From an uncultured Armatimonadota bacterium (lineage in GTDB: Bacteria > Armatimonadota > Fimbriimonadia > Fimbriimonadales > Fimbriimonadaceae): a DNA stretch of 32,093 nucleotides. Below are positions 32,048 through 32,093 of the stretch, piece by piece. The stretch spans positions 1-32,093 of the forward strand of contig CAIVDU010000009.1 in NCBI GenBank assembly GCA_903904815.1, given 5' to 3'. Position 1 is the first letter of the stretch. Each line of letters starts with the position of its first letter. The notes below the pieces were generated by a model. It was not told the DNA's origin. It worked only from the letters and a program-made list of their open reading frames with translations, and made no database searches. Position numbers and translations under genes: made by a program.

Positions 32048-32093
32048 CCCCTCGGGCAGTTGTTGCGGCTTGTTTTGTAGGTTTCTCGTCCGG

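Overview
The window looks like a bacterial chromosome of moderately high GC from an organism with a Gram-negative-type envelope: it encodes apolipoprotein N-acyltransferase, several lipoproteins, a RodA-type cell-wall polymerase and a PEP-CTERM protein. That mix would suit Armatimonadota or a related phylum, but no marker here proves the taxonomy and this is inference.

Positions 1-21.2 kb are compact core genome. A small unknown gene and an SRAP (YedK/HMCES) DNA-repair gene read rightwards behind a pair of near-identical 16-bp direct repeats. From 15.3 kb back to 1.46 kb everything reads leftwards: an ABC exporter (ATPase plus permease), an unknown membrane-anchored protein with a SecD-like C-terminal segment, three tandem related lipoproteins, rodA, ftsK, a four-PAS GGDEF diguanylate cyclase, thrC and thrB. 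Stop/start overlaps (TTGA, ATGA, GTGA) tie several of these into operons, including the cyclase to thrC. From 15.5 kb the genes read rightwards: a MoxR AAA ATPase, a parvulin-type prolyl isomerase, an unknown protein whose C-terminus recalls Clp1/Grc3, a histidine phosphatase, lnt and an unknown acidic-tailed protein.

A type II tRNA-Ser(UGA) at 21.6 kb marks the border to accessory DNA. Immediately behind it are a tyrosine integrase, a convergent excisionase-like HTH gene, a CI/LexA-shaped repressor whose S24-like domain appears to lack the catalytic Ser/Lys, and a divergent protein with a possible C-terminal winged helix. This is the usual layout of a small tRNA-integrated element. It is followed by about 1.4 kb with little convincing coding DNA but a dense set of nested inverted repeats (25.19-25.57 kb), which I regard as a candidate structured non-coding RNA and the most interesting item in the window.

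From 26.5 kb to the end the DNA is eroded. Two loci (27.3 and 28.65-28.81 kb) carry the same terminal architecture, a CAC tip followed by two 24-bp units, like the multiple terminal repeats of IS21-family elements. Each abuts a gene fragment: the N-terminal part of a TrmO-like tRNA methyltransferase and the C-terminal part of pyruvate phosphate dikinase. A third set of four 23-bp-spaced repeats (31.97-32.05 kb) runs into the 5' end of a DUF4190-type membrane-protein gene. A BNR/sortilin-like beta-propeller gene loses its family sequence near 30.48 kb. An intact PEP-CTERM gene sits among these fragments.
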